Assembly: GCF_001514205.1 (NCBI RefSeq)
Contig: NZ_KQ948772.1
Location: forward strand, 190,795 to 254,794
Source: Streptomyces griseoruber
GTDB taxonomy: Bacteria; Actinomycetota; Actinomycetes; Streptomycetales; Streptomycetaceae
Length of the DNA stretch: 64,000 nt
Reading direction: 5' to 3'
How positions within the stretch are numbered: the stretch's first letter is position 1; every line of letters starts with the position of its first letter. Positions 24,508-32,279 of this stretch are shown piece by piece. The notes under the pieces are model-generated. The model did no database searches. It was not told the DNA's origin and saw nothing but the letters and a program-made list of their open reading frames with translations. Position numbers and translations under genes: made by a program.

Positions 24508-25911
24508 ATGACCACCCTTGCCGACCCCGTCCCCGGCGGGCGTCCCGGAGACCTCGAGCGGGCTTCGGCGCTGAGCGGGGAACTGTCCGGCGCGGGCGTG
24601 CACGGGATCGTCCTGTCGTACGTCGACACCGCGGGCGTCGGCCGGGTGAAGACGGTCCCGGCGACGGGGCTGGCGTCGGCGGTGGCCTGGGGCGTCGGGA
24701 TGTCCCCGGTGTTCGACACCTTCCTGGCGAACGACCACATCGTCACCACGGACGTCCTCGGCTCCCCCGACGGCGATCTGCGGCTGTACCCGGACCTGGA
24801 CCGGCTGGTGGCGCTGGCCGGGCAGCCGGGGTGGGCGTGGGCGCCGGTCGACCGCCTCACCCAGGACGGCGAGCGGCATCCGGGCTGCTCGCGCACCTTC
24901 CTGCGCCGGATCGTCGCCGACGCCGCCCGCGACCACGATCTGGCCTTCCGGGCCGCCATCGAGATCGAGTGGACGGTCGGGCTGGACTCCGCGCCCGCCG
25001 GGGAGTTCGTCCCGGCGACCACGGGACCGGCGTACGGCGCGACCCGGATGGTCGAGCTGAGCGAGTACACCGCCGATCTGCTGGCGGCGTGCGAGGCGCA
25101 GGGCGTGACCGTCGACCAGATCCATCCGGAGTACGCGCCGGGCCAGTTCGAGATCTCGGTGGGGGCGCTGGACCCGGTGGCGGCGGCCGACCGCAGCGTC
25201 CTCGTGCGGCAGACGATCCGCGCGGTGGCCCGCCGCCACGGGCTGCGGGTCTCCTTCTCCCCCGCCGTCGCCGCGGAGGGCGTCGGCAACGGCGGGCACG
25301 TCCATCTGTCCGCCTGGCGCGACGGCCGCAACCTCCACTCCGGCGGCGAGCGGCGGCACGGTCTGACCGCCGAGGCGGAGTCCTTCGCCGCGGGTGTCCT
25401 CGCCCGGCTGCCCGCCCTGACCGCGGTGACCGCGCCCAGCCCGGCCAGCTATCTGCGGCTCCGGCCCTCCCAGTGGGCGGGGGTGTTCACCGCCTGGGGC
25501 CTGGAGACCCGCGAGTCGGCCCTCCGGCTCGTGCGGGGCACGACGGGCCGGCGGGGGGAGCAGGCGAACCTGGAGGTCAAACCCGTCGACCTGGCCGCCA
25601 ACCCGTATCTGCTGCTGGGCTGTCTGATCGCCGCCGGACTGGACGGGCTCGCCGCGCGGGCCGCGCTCCCGGAGGAGATCACCGGCGACCCGGCCCGCCT
25701 CGCCGCCGAGGAGGCCGCGGCGAAGGGCGTACGGCGGCTGCCCACCTCGCTCGCCCGGGCCGTCGAGGAGTTCCGTGCGGACGCGGTGCTGCGGGCCGCA
25801 CTGGGGCCGGTCCTCGCCGACGCGGTGACCGCCGTACGGCAGGGCGAGATCGACGCGACGTACGGGCTGGACGACGCACAGGTGGCCGCCGCCTACCGGT
25901 GGGTGTACTGA
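24508..25911 (+). CDS. Glutamine-synthetase-like gamma-glutamyl amine ligase (FluG C-half / GlnA4-like)
   Basis: A 467-residue type I glutamine-synthetase-fold ligase. The N-terminal beta-grasp reads VLSYVDTAGVGRVKTVPATG, the metal-binding strand is AIEIEWTVGL, and HPEYAPGQFEISVGALDPVA, GNGGHVHLSAWRDG and ASYLRLRPSQWAGVFTAWGL follow. The canonical NRSSA/NADPN regulatory features are absent, so this is not the housekeeping GlnA. Relatives glutamylate amines such as ethanolamine or polyamines. The stop is 1 bp before an amidohydrolase start. The two match the halves of fungal FluG. Confidence 0.88.
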   Translation: MTTLADPVPGGRPGDLERASALSGELSGAGVHGIVLSYVDTAGVGRVKTVPATGLASAVAWGVGMSPVFDTFLANDHIVTTDVLGSPDGDLRLYPDLDRLVALAGQPGWAWAPVDRLTQDGERHPGCSRTFLRRIVADAARDHDLAFRAAIEIEWTVGLDSAPAGEFVPATTGPAYGATRMVELSEYTADLLAACEAQGVTVDQIHPEYAPGQFEISVGALDPVAAADRSVLVRQTIRAVARRHGLRVSFSPAVAAEGVGNGGHVHLSAWRDGRNLHSGGERRHGLTAEAESFAAGVLARLPALTAVTAPSPASYLRLRPSQWAGVFTAWGLETRESALRLVRGTTGRRGEQANLEVKPVDLAANPYLLLGCLIAAGLDGLAARAALPEEITGDPARLAAEEAAAKGVRRLPTSLARAVEEFRADAVLRAALGPVLADAVTAVRQGEIDATYGLDDAQVAAAYRWVY

Positions 25912-25912
25912 G

Positions 25913-27046
25913 ATGGGCACCGGACCGGTCCACGAGGAGCTGGCCGCGCTGGAGCTGGTGGACCACCACTGCCATGGCGTGACCACCGGCCCCCTGGACC
26001 GGCCGGGCTTCGAGTCGCTGCTCACCGACGGCGAGTCCTGGCCCGGCGTCTCCTCCTTCGACACCCCCGCCGGGGTCGCCGTGCGCCGCCACTGCGCACC
26101 CCTGCTCGACCTCGACCGGCACGCCCCCGCCGACACCTATCTGGCCCGGCGCGCCGCCCTCGGCCCCGAGGAGGTGAACCGCCGCTTCCTGACGGCCGCC
26201 CGCACCGGGGTGTTCTGCGTCGACACCGGTTTCGCCCCGCTGCCGCTCACCCCGCCCGCCGCTCTGGCCCGGGCGGGCGGCGGCACCGCGCTGGAGATCG
26301 TACGGCTGGAGTCGGTGGCGGAGTCCGTGGCCGAGCGGGGCGTCGACGCGGGCGGGTACGCCGACGCGTTCCGGGCGGCGGCACTGGACGCGGTGCGCCG
26401 GCCGGGGGTGGTCGGGGTGAAGTCGGTGGCCGCCTACCGCACCGGCTTCGACCTGGACCCGGCCCGCCCCTCGGACGCCGACGTCACCCGGGCGGCCCGG
26501 CAGTGGCTGGCACGCGGCGGGCGGCTCGACCAACCGGTCCTGATACGGCACCTGCTGTGGACCGCCGTCGACCTCGGCCTCCCGCTGCAACTGCACACGG
26601 GCTTCGGCGACCACGACATCCGGCTGCACCGGGCGGATCCGGCGCATCTCACGGACTGGCTGCACCTGATCGCGGGAACGATTCCCGTGCTGCTCCTGCA
26701 CTGCTGGCCCTACCAGCGGCAGGCCGCCTACCTGGCGGCCGTGTTCGAGCAGGTGTACCTCGACGTGGGGCTCACCCTGCACCACGTCGGCCCGGTGCGG
26801 GCACGGACGGTGCTGGAGGAAGCGTTGGAGATCACACCGTTCCGCAAACTGCTGTACAGCTCGGACGCCTACGGTGTGTCGGAGTTCTATGCCCTCGGAG
26901 CGCTGGCGTTCCGCCGCGGCCTCGGAGATCTCCTCCAGGACCGGGTGGACGCCGACGAACTGAGCCTGCCCGACGCGCTGCGAGTGGCGCGCTGGGCCGG
27001 AGCGGACAACGCCCGCCGGGTCTACCGGCTTCCCGACGGACACTGA
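25913..27046 (+). CDS. Amidohydrolase-2 family protein (FluG N-half-like)
   Basis: A 377-residue metal-dependent hydrolase. The N-terminal LVDHHCHGVTTGPLDR supplies the first His pair, LQLHTGFGDHDIRLHRADPA the middle His, VLLLHCWPYQRQAAYLAAVF another, and LLYSSDAYGVSEFYALGA the late Asp. It follows the ligase with 1 bp between stop and start, so coupled translation is likely. Such proteins cleave gamma-glutamyl amides or decarboxylate small acids. With the ligase it may form a gamma-glutamylamine salvage pair. Confidence 0.85.
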   Translation: MGTGPVHEELAALELVDHHCHGVTTGPLDRPGFESLLTDGESWPGVSSFDTPAGVAVRRHCAPLLDLDRHAPADTYLARRAALGPEEVNRRFLTAARTGVFCVDTGFAPLPLTPPAALARAGGGTALEIVRLESVAESVAERGVDAGGYADAFRAAALDAVRRPGVVGVKSVAAYRTGFDLDPARPSDADVTRAARQWLARGGRLDQPVLIRHLLWTAVDLGLPLQLHTGFGDHDIRLHRADPAHLTDWLHLIAGTIPVLLLHCWPYQRQAAYLAAVFEQVYLDVGLTLHHVGPVRARTVLEEALEITPFRKLLYSSDAYGVSEFYALGALAFRRGLGDLLQDRVDADELSLPDALRVARWAGADNARRVYRLPDGH

Positions 27047-27049
27047 AAG

Positions 27050-27055
27050 TATGAT
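27050..27055 (+). promoter_or_regulatory. -10 box TATGAT for a leaderless mRNA
   Basis: TATGAT, nearly consensus, ends 6 nt before the ATG at 27062 and overlaps the end of the previous gene's intergenic gap. No Shine-Dalgarno sequence is present. Confidence 0.6.
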
Positions 27056-27061
27056 CAAGCA

Positions 27062-27601
27062 ATGTCAGACTTGACCGATACCACGCCCGGCTGGCTGAGC
27101 GCAGACGAGCTCGAGATGGCCCGCGCCCGGATGCCGATCCTGTATGTCGAGGCGGTGCCCGTGCGCGTCGACGACAGCGGCGAAGTCGTCAGCATCGGAC
27201 TGCTGCTGCGCATCGGACCCGACGGAAACGTCAGCCGGACCCTGGTCTCCGGCCGGGTCCTGCACCACGAGCGGGTCCGCGACGCCCTGTTGCGGCACCT
27301 GGAGAAGGATCTCGGGCCGGTGGCACTGCCCCGGCTGCCCGCCTCCCTCCAGCCGTTCACCGTCGCGGAGTACTTCCCGACGCAGGGCCTCACCCCGTAC
27401 CACGACCCCCGTCAGCACGCGGTGTCGCTGGCCTACATCGTGCCGGTGACCGGTGACTGCTCGCCCCGCCAGGACGCCCTGGACCTGGTCTGGTTCGACC
27501 CGCAGGAGGCGGCCTCCCCGGCGGTGCAGAGCGAGATGCCGGGCGGGCACGGGTTCCTGCTGCGGCAGGCCCTGGCCCACGTCGGTCTCTCGGCGTCCTG
27601 A
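27062..27601 (+). CDS. NUDIX-fold DUF4916-family protein
   Basis: A 179-residue protein resembling the DUF4916 group of NUDIX-like proteins: PGWLSADELEMARARMPILY at the start, GLLLRIGPDGNVSRTLVSGR in the core, and YFPTQGLTPYHDPRQHAVSL, VDWF-like DLVWFDPQEA near the end. A canonical GX5EX7REUXEEXGU box is not visible, so hydrolase activity is doubtful. The mRNA is probably leaderless. Confidence 0.8.
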   Translation: MSDLTDTTPGWLSADELEMARARMPILYVEAVPVRVDDSGEVVSIGLLLRIGPDGNVSRTLVSGRVLHHERVRDALLRHLEKDLGPVALPRLPASLQPFTVAEYFPTQGLTPYHDPRQHAVSLAYIVPVTGDCSPRQDALDLVWFDPQEAASPAVQSEMPGGHGFLLRQALAHVGLSAS

Positions 27602-27606
27602 GCGCC

Positions 27607-28005
27607 GTGGCCCCGCTGCCCGGTCCGCGCCGCCCCTGCACACTCGTGGTGTGCAGGGGCTGCTGCTGCGGCGACGCCCGCAAACACCCCGGCCACGACC
27701 ACGCCGGACAGCTGGAGCGGCTGCGGGCGGCCGCCGCCGGTTCGGGCGGCGCCCTGGAGGTCCGTACGACGGACTGCCTCGGCCCCTGCGACCAGGCCAA
27801 CGTGGTCGTCGTCCAGCCCTCCGCCGCCGGACGCCGGGCGGGCGGGCGGCCCACCTGGGTCGGGTTCGCCTCGGACGACGACTCCACGGACGAACTGCTG
27901 CGGTGGGCGCGGGACGGCGGCCCCGGCCTCGCGGCACCCCCGGTCACCCTGGAACTGCAGTTCATCGAGCCGCCGCGGGACGCCCGGGTACGCAGCCGGC
28001 GCTAG
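27607..28005 (+). CDS. Thioredoxin-like [2Fe-2S] ferredoxin-domain protein
   Basis: A 132-residue protein. The Cys-rich start TLVVCRGCCCGDARKHPGHD and the second pair RTTDCLGPCDQANVVVVQPS give the four-cysteine pattern of thioredoxin-fold 2Fe-2S ferredoxins. The HxHA stretch may contribute to metal binding. The GTG start is 5 bp after the preceding stop, so the two genes are cotranscribed. Partner enzymes are not evident nearby. Confidence 0.82.
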   Translation: MAPLPGPRRPCTLVVCRGCCCGDARKHPGHDHAGQLERLRAAAAGSGGALEVRTTDCLGPCDQANVVVVQPSAAGRRAGGRPTWVGFASDDDSTDELLRWARDGGPGLAAPPVTLELQFIEPPRDARVRSRR

Positions 28006-28029
28006 CAACTGCCCTTTCCCGGGCGCGGA

Positions 28030-28059
28030 TTGGGCTCGCGGATCTTGATGGCGTACGTT
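28030..28059 (+). promoter_or_regulatory. Promoter of the leaderless murJ-like gene
   Basis: TTGGGC (28030-28035), an 18-bp spacer and TACGTT (28054-28059). The -10 ends 6 nt before the ATG at 28066. Confidence 0.55.
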
Positions 28060-28065
28060 GGCCCG

Positions 28066-29700
28066 ATGGGGGCGACGACACAAGAACGGGCAGCGAAACG
28101 TTCCGGCGGGGCGGCGCGGTCGTCGGCGCTGATGGCGCTGGGCACCGTGGTGTCCCGGGCGACCGGGCTGATCCGGCAGGTGCTCCAGGGCGCCGCGCTC
28201 GGCACCGGCCTGCTGGCGACGACGTACAACACGGCGAACACCGTGCCCACCAGCCTGTACACGCTGCTGATCGGCGGCGCGCTGAACTCGGTGCTGGTGC
28301 CGCAGCTGGTGCGGGCCCGTTCCACGCACACGGACGGCGGCCGGGCGTACGAGCAGCGGCTGGTGACCCTGGTGGTGTCGGTGCTGGCCGTCGGGACCGC
28401 GCTGGCGGTGTGGGCGGCGCCGGAGATCGTCAGCGTGTACCTGCGCGACACCCCGGACAACCACGACGCGTACGAACTCACCGTGGTCTTCGCCCGGTTC
28501 CTGCTCCCACAGATCTTCTTCTACGGGCTGTTCAACATGTACGGCCAAGTCCTCAACGCCCGCGAGAAGTTCGGCGCGATGATGTGGACGCCGGTCCTCA
28601 ACAACGTCGTGCTGCTGGGGGTGTTCGGCGCCTACCTCGGGCTGATGACCGGGGCCGGGCGGGTGGAGGACATCACCGACACGCAGGTGCGCCTCCTCGG
28701 TGTCGGGACGACGGCGGGGATCGCCGTGCAGGCGCTGGCGCTGGTGCCGTTCGCGCGGGCGGCCGGGTTCCGGTTCCGGCCGCGCTTCGACTGGCGCGGC
28801 TCGGGGCTCGGTTCCGGTGTGCACGCTGCCAAGTGGACGCTGCTGTTCGTCCTGACGAACCTCGTCGCCCTGACCGTCGTCACCAACTACGCGAACGCGG
28901 CCGACCAGGCGCTGCCGGACGCCGGCGCGGGCTACACGGCGTACACCTACGCGCAGACCATCTGGATGCTGCCGCAGTCGGTCGTCACGGTGTCGCTGGT
29001 GACCGCGCTGCTGCCGAGGATGAGCCGGGCGGTGGCGGAGGGCCGGATCGCGGACCTGCGCGGCGATCTGTCCCGGGGGCTGCGGGTGAGCGGGGTCGTC
29101 GTCGTGCCCGCGGCCTTCCTGTTCCTGGCGCTCGGCCCGCGGATCGCGACGCTGCTGTTCGCGCACGGGGCGGCCGACGCGGCCTCCGCCCAGCCGCTCG
29201 GGCACATGCTCCAGGCGTTCGGCCTCGGCCTGATCCCGTTCTCGGCGCAGTACCTGCTGCTGCGCGCCTTCCACGCCTTCGGGGACACCCGGACGCCGTT
29301 CTTCATGGCGGTGTGGATCGCGGCGGTGAACATCGCCCTGGCCACCGCCTGCCATCTGCTGCTGCCGGTCCGCTGGGCGGTGACCGGCATGGCCGGTGCC
29401 TACACCGTGTCCTATCTGGCCGGACTGGCCCTCACCGCACGGCTGGTGCGCCGGCGGGTCGGCGGCCGGCTCGACGACGGAGCCCTGCGCCGGACGTACA
29501 CCCGCCTGATGCTCGCCTCGGCCCTGGCGGCGGCCTGCGGCTGGGCGGCGGACCGGGCGTTCGGGGAGTGGCTGGGCGGCGGTACGGTCCCCACCGCGCT
29601 GGCGCTCACGGCGGGGACCGTCACCCTCGGCCTGGTCCATACGGTGCTGGCGCGGCTGCTGAAGGTGGAGGAGCTGCGGCAGCTCGGCCGGCTGCGCTGA
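28066..29700 (+). CDS. murJ: MurJ/MviN-family lipid II flippase-like protein
   Basis: A 544-residue polytopic membrane protein of the MOP exporter superfamily with about 14 hydrophobic segments. LMALGTVVSRATGLIRQVLQ is the N-terminal MurJ signature (SRxxGxxR), and YNTANTVPTSLYTLLIGGAL follows, with an Asn-Pro-like pore segment. GYTAYTYAQTIWMLPQSVVT and GALNSVLVPQL are also family hallmarks. MurJ flips lipid II for peptidoglycan synthesis. The start at 28066 is preferred over 28030 because of the leaderless promoter. I recall another MurJ homologue near oriC in streptomycetes, so this may be a paralogue; its function is inferred. Confidence 0.88.
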   Translation: MGATTQERAAKRSGGAARSSALMALGTVVSRATGLIRQVLQGAALGTGLLATTYNTANTVPTSLYTLLIGGALNSVLVPQLVRARSTHTDGGRAYEQRLVTLVVSVLAVGTALAVWAAPEIVSVYLRDTPDNHDAYELTVVFARFLLPQIFFYGLFNMYGQVLNAREKFGAMMWTPVLNNVVLLGVFGAYLGLMTGAGRVEDITDTQVRLLGVGTTAGIAVQALALVPFARAAGFRFRPRFDWRGSGLGSGVHAAKWTLLFVLTNLVALTVVTNYANAADQALPDAGAGYTAYTYAQTIWMLPQSVVTVSLVTALLPRMSRAVAEGRIADLRGDLSRGLRVSGVVVVPAAFLFLALGPRIATLLFAHGAADAASAQPLGHMLQAFGLGLIPFSAQYLLLRAFHAFGDTRTPFFMAVWIAAVNIALATACHLLLPVRWAVTGMAGAYTVSYLAGLALTARLVRRRVGGRLDDGALRRTYTRLMLASALAAACGWAADRAFGEWLGGGTVPTALALTAGTVTLGLVHTVLARLLKVEELRQLGRLR

Positions 29701-29704
29701 CCCC

Positions 29705-30415
29705 TCAGTGGCCGACCTGCTCGGCGAGGGCGGCGCGGGCGCGGGCCACCCGCGAACGGACCGTCCCCACCGGACAGTCGCTCACCCGGGCCGCCTCCTC
29801 GTACGGCAGCCCCAGCAGCTGTGTCAGCACGAACGCCTCCCGCCGGTCGGCGGGCAGCGCCTGAAGCAGCTCGCGCAGGACGATCCCGTCGTCGAAGCCG
29901 GGCAGCCCGCGCGGCTGGGCCAGCTCGACGGCGGGCCGCCAGTCCGGCAGGTCCGCGAGGCGCGGGCGGGTCGCGGCGTACCGGTAGCTGTCCATCACGG
30001 CCCGGCGGGCGATCGACAGCAGCCACACCCGCGCCGAGCACCGCCCCTCGAACCGGTGCAGGCTGCCCAGCGCCCGCAGGAAGGTGTCCTGCGCCAGATC
30101 GTCCACCGCCTGCGGGTCGGCGCACAGATGGGCGACGAAGCGCAGGACGTCCCGGTGCAGGGCCCGCACCAGCTGCTCCACGGCCCCGGCGTCCCCGTGC
30201 CGGGCGGCCAGGGCGAGGGCGGTGGTGGTCTCGTCGGCGGGGGTGTCCTTGTGGGCGCGGCGGCGGGTGCTGTGCCGGGCGGACTTGGTGTGGTCGCGGG
30301 AGCCCTCGTGTTCGCCGGTCTTCATGCCGGTGCTCTTGCCGGTCTTCTTGTCGGTCTTCTTGTCGGTCTTCTTGTCGGTCTTCGTGTCGTACGGGGTCGT
30401 CGGAGCAGGGGGCAT
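29705..30415 (-). CDS. ECF-family RNA polymerase sigma factor with repeat N-terminus
   Basis: A 236-residue sigma factor. Region 2 is DVLRFVAHLCADPQAVDDLAQDTFLRAL with the RVWLLSIARRAVMDSYRY continuation, and region 4 is LPADRREAFVLTQLLGLPYE followed by SDCPVGTVRSRVARAR. In front lies an unusual 60-residue tail dominated by Lys-Thr-Asp repeats (KTDKKTDKKTDKKTGKSTG). AGAAGGACCC precedes the ATG at 30415. A membrane protein gene is 54 bp upstream on the same strand. No recognisable anti-sigma domain is encoded nearby. Confidence 0.9.
   Translation of the reverse strand: MPPAPTTPYDTKTDKKTDKKTDKKTGKSTGMKTGEHEGSRDHTKSARHSTRRRAHKDTPADETTTALALAARHGDAGAVEQLVRALHRDVLRFVAHLCADPQAVDDLAQDTFLRALGSLHRFEGRCSARVWLLSIARRAVMDSYRYAATRPRLADLPDWRPAVELAQPRGLPGFDDGIVLRELLQALPADRREAFVLTQLLGLPYEEAARVSDCPVGTVRSRVARARAALAEQVGH
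30341..30388. repeat. Four 12-bp tandem repeats inside the sigma-factor gene
   Basis: The unit GGTCTTCTTGTC occurs at 30341, 30353 and 30365, with a variant GGTCTTCGTGTC at 30377. On the coding strand it encodes the repeated Asp-Lys-Lys-Thr. Copy number could change by slippage. Confidence 0.9.
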
Positions 30416-30469
30416 CGCCGTGGGTCCTTCTCGGGTGGAGGGGAAAGTGCCGTGCGGTTCCGGCCGTCC

Positions 30470-31057
30470 TCAGCGGACGGCGGTCCGTGCGGGCGGCCCC
30501 CGGGAAGTGAGCGCGTCGACGAGAAGGAAGGGCCGTGGCGCCCGCTCCGAACGGCCGCGCACCCCGGCGCGCGGGGGCGGCGGCGGTACGGGCCGTCCGC
30601 CCGGCCACCGCAGCGGGGCCGTCAGCCACCCGGCCACCGCCCGCAGCACCCGGAACCCGGCCCGCTCCCCGTACGCCAGCCAGAGCCCGCACAGCAGCGC
30701 GGCGAGCCCATGGGCGGTGGCCATACCGGAGGAAGAAGACCCGCCGACGGCCACCGCCGGCCCCATGTGCTCCATCCCGCCCATGGTGCCGGTGGTGGCG
30801 GTGGCGGCCGGCTCGAGGGTGAAGGCGAGGTGCAGCCCGGCCTGCGCGGCGAGCGCCACCGCCGTCACCGCCGGCACGCCCCGCTCACGCCCGGCCAGAC
30901 ACCAGCCCGCGGCACCCGTGACGGCGAACCCGACGCCCGGCGCCCACCAGGACAGGACGGCCCCGGACATCATCACGTGCCCCAGGGCGGCGAGCAGCAC
31001 GCAGACGGCCGCGAACACGACGGCCCTCAGCACGCGCGACCAGCACCCCGGGATCAT
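30470..31057 (-). CDS. Integral membrane protein with Met/His motifs
   Basis: A 195-residue protein with four hydrophobic segments (VLRAVVFAAVCVLLAALGHV, APGVGFAVTGAAGWCLAG, AVTAVALAAQAGLHLAFTL, AHGLAALLCGLWLAYGERA). GHVMMSG and an extracytoplasmic GTMGGMEHMGP are Met/His-rich and could bind copper, which is speculative. The C-terminal 50 residues are Pro/Arg-rich and cytoplasmic. It is 54 bp upstream of the ECF sigma gene and likely in the same operon, so it may influence sigma activity. Confidence 0.7.
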   Translation of the reverse strand: MIPGCWSRVLRAVVFAAVCVLLAALGHVMMSGAVLSWWAPGVGFAVTGAAGWCLAGRERGVPAVTAVALAAQAGLHLAFTLEPAATATTGTMGGMEHMGPAVAVGGSSSSGMATAHGLAALLCGLWLAYGERAGFRVLRAVAGWLTAPLRWPGGRPVPPPPPRAGVRGRSERAPRPFLLVDALTSRGPPARTAVR

Positions 31058-31159
31058 GAGGCCTCATCCTGGCAGCGCGCTCGCGCGGAACGACGGGGGT
31101 TGGGCGAATCCACAGCCTGTACGGGAGGTTCACAGGACGGCGCCTCAGAAGCCGCCCGC

Positions 31160-31483
31160 TCAGGGCTTGTTCCAGGTGAGGCTGACGGTCAACTGGGCCG
31201 ACGCGCCGACCGCCGTGACGATCGCCCCGGCCTGTGCGTTCAACTCGACGCCGAATTGCACGGCAACGGCGTCCGGCGGCTGCGGGAAGTCCTTCACCTG
31301 CGCGACCACCCCATGGGCGACCGCCCGCACGGCCTGCGTGACGGACTCGAACGTGTCCTCGGCTTTCTCGATCACGGTGGACGGCGACACTCCCCGGGTG
31401 AGCATGGAGCTTTGTGTCTGCTCCTCGGAAACGCGGACGCGGACGGCGCTGCCGTCCTCTAGCAGGAACTCTACAATCGCCAT
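31160..31483 (-). CDS. Trypco1 (CU044_2847-family) protein
   Basis: A 107-residue protein. The N-terminal strand is VEFLLEDGSAVRVRVSEEQ, a central helix follows, and the diagnostic C-terminal strand pair is VQFGVELNAQAGAIVTAVGA and SAQLTVSLTW. This is the trypsin-co-occurring domain 1 fold, known beside trypsin-like and CHAT-like proteases in multicellular bacteria and proposed to be part of biological-conflict systems. It is divergent from a membrane protein and the CHAT-WD40 gene, with 76 bp of AT-rich DNA between. No ribosome site; TTAATT lies 8 nt before the ATG, so it may be leaderless. Confidence 0.85.
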   Translation of the reverse strand: MAIVEFLLEDGSAVRVRVSEEQTQSSMLTRGVSPSTVIEKAEDTFESVTQAVRAVAHGVVAQVKDFPQPPDAVAVQFGVELNAQAGAIVTAVGASAQLTVSLTWNKP

Positions 31484-31533
31484 AAACTACGAATTAACAC
31501 GAAATCCTGAATACCGCTGGGTAGTTGACGATT

Positions 31534-31549
31534 CTTCCAATTCTGGAAG
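31534..31549 (+). promoter_or_regulatory. Hairpin overlapping the ribosome site of the membrane protein
   Basis: CTTCCA, loop ATTC, TGGAAG. The right arm overlaps GGAAGGAG, the Shine-Dalgarno site of the gene starting at 31560, so RNA folding could hide the ribosome site. As DNA it could equally be an operator. Confidence 0.4.
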
Positions 31550-31559
31550 GAGCTGAACG

Positions 31560-32249
31560 ATGCCTCTCGCCGTCGAGATCGTTCTCATCGTCATCGGGGT
31601 TCTCCTGCTGGCCGCCGCTCTGATCGGCAGCGGCATCTCCCGACGCCTCATGACGATCCCGAAGATGAAACGGGCGCCGCGTATCGTGATCGCCATTCTG
31701 GGTGTTCTGCTGTTGGTCGGCGGGATGTGGGGGGTGACGACCGAGGAGAAGCATCACGGTCCCACACTCGCCGCGCTCAAGGAACACCTCCCACCCGACG
31801 TCAAGTCACGGCTGGACTGCACGGAGGCCTCAGAGACCCCCAAGGATGCGGTGGAGCTGGACTGCAGCACGCCTGGCAGCGTCCCCGATCAGGTCTGGTA
31901 CTACATGTTCGACGACGTGGACGCCATGCAGAACTGGTGGTGGAACCAGACCGATCCTGCGCACCAGCCGGGAGGCGAATGCACCACCATAGCCGACTTC
32001 AAGCAGGGGAGCAGTCTTTCGTATTCCACTGAAGACCGGTCCGTCACCACCGGCGACATAGCCTGCTTCATGGACGGGAACACTGTCGTGGACGTGTACA
32101 CGGACCGGCGTTTCAACATCGTCGTCTGGTCCCAGACGGATTCCCAGAATTTCTCCGAGTTCATGAACTGGATCGTCAACACCTCACTGCCGGTGGGCGA
32201 CGATGGCGCCACCCCCGCGACTCCCTCGCATACCGACTACGGTCAATGA
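31560..32249 (+). CDS. Membrane-anchored protein with extracytoplasmic domain
   Basis: A 229-residue protein with two N-terminal transmembrane segments (VEIVLIVIGVLLLAAALIGS and IVIAILGVLLLVGGMWGV). A 165-residue extracytoplasmic domain follows, with three Cys (residues 82, 100, 140 approximately) and aromatic segments such as DQVWYYMFDDVDAMQNWWW. I know no family for the domain. GGAAGGAG is the ribosome site. The gene lies 30 bp upstream of the CHAT-WD40 gene and is most likely cotranscribed. I infer that it senses an envelope signal for the cytoplasmic protease. Confidence 0.72.
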   Translation: MPLAVEIVLIVIGVLLLAAALIGSGISRRLMTIPKMKRAPRIVIAILGVLLLVGGMWGVTTEEKHHGPTLAALKEHLPPDVKSRLDCTEASETPKDAVELDCSTPGSVPDQVWYYMFDDVDAMQNWWWNQTDPAHQPGGECTTIADFKQGSSLSYSTEDRSVTTGDIACFMDGNTVVDVYTDRRFNIVVWSQTDSQNFSEFMNWIVNTSLPVGDDGATPATPSHTDYGQ

Positions 32250-32279
32250 CCCTGCCCGGCCTGGGGAGAGAGGCGCGCC

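Noticed and set aside
24508..25911. Housekeeping glutamine synthetase
   Set aside because: Lacks the adenylylation-site region and typical NADPN context; the sequence fits amine-ligase/FluG-type relatives.
27433..29864. Long frames on both strands over the NUDIX, ferredoxin and MurJ genes
   Set aside because: Composition is dominated by Arg, Gly and His, and the true genes with membrane segments and motifs lie in another frame.
30341..30388. 12-bp repeats as iterons of a replication origin
   Set aside because: They are in frame inside the sigma-factor gene and encode a regular peptide repeat.
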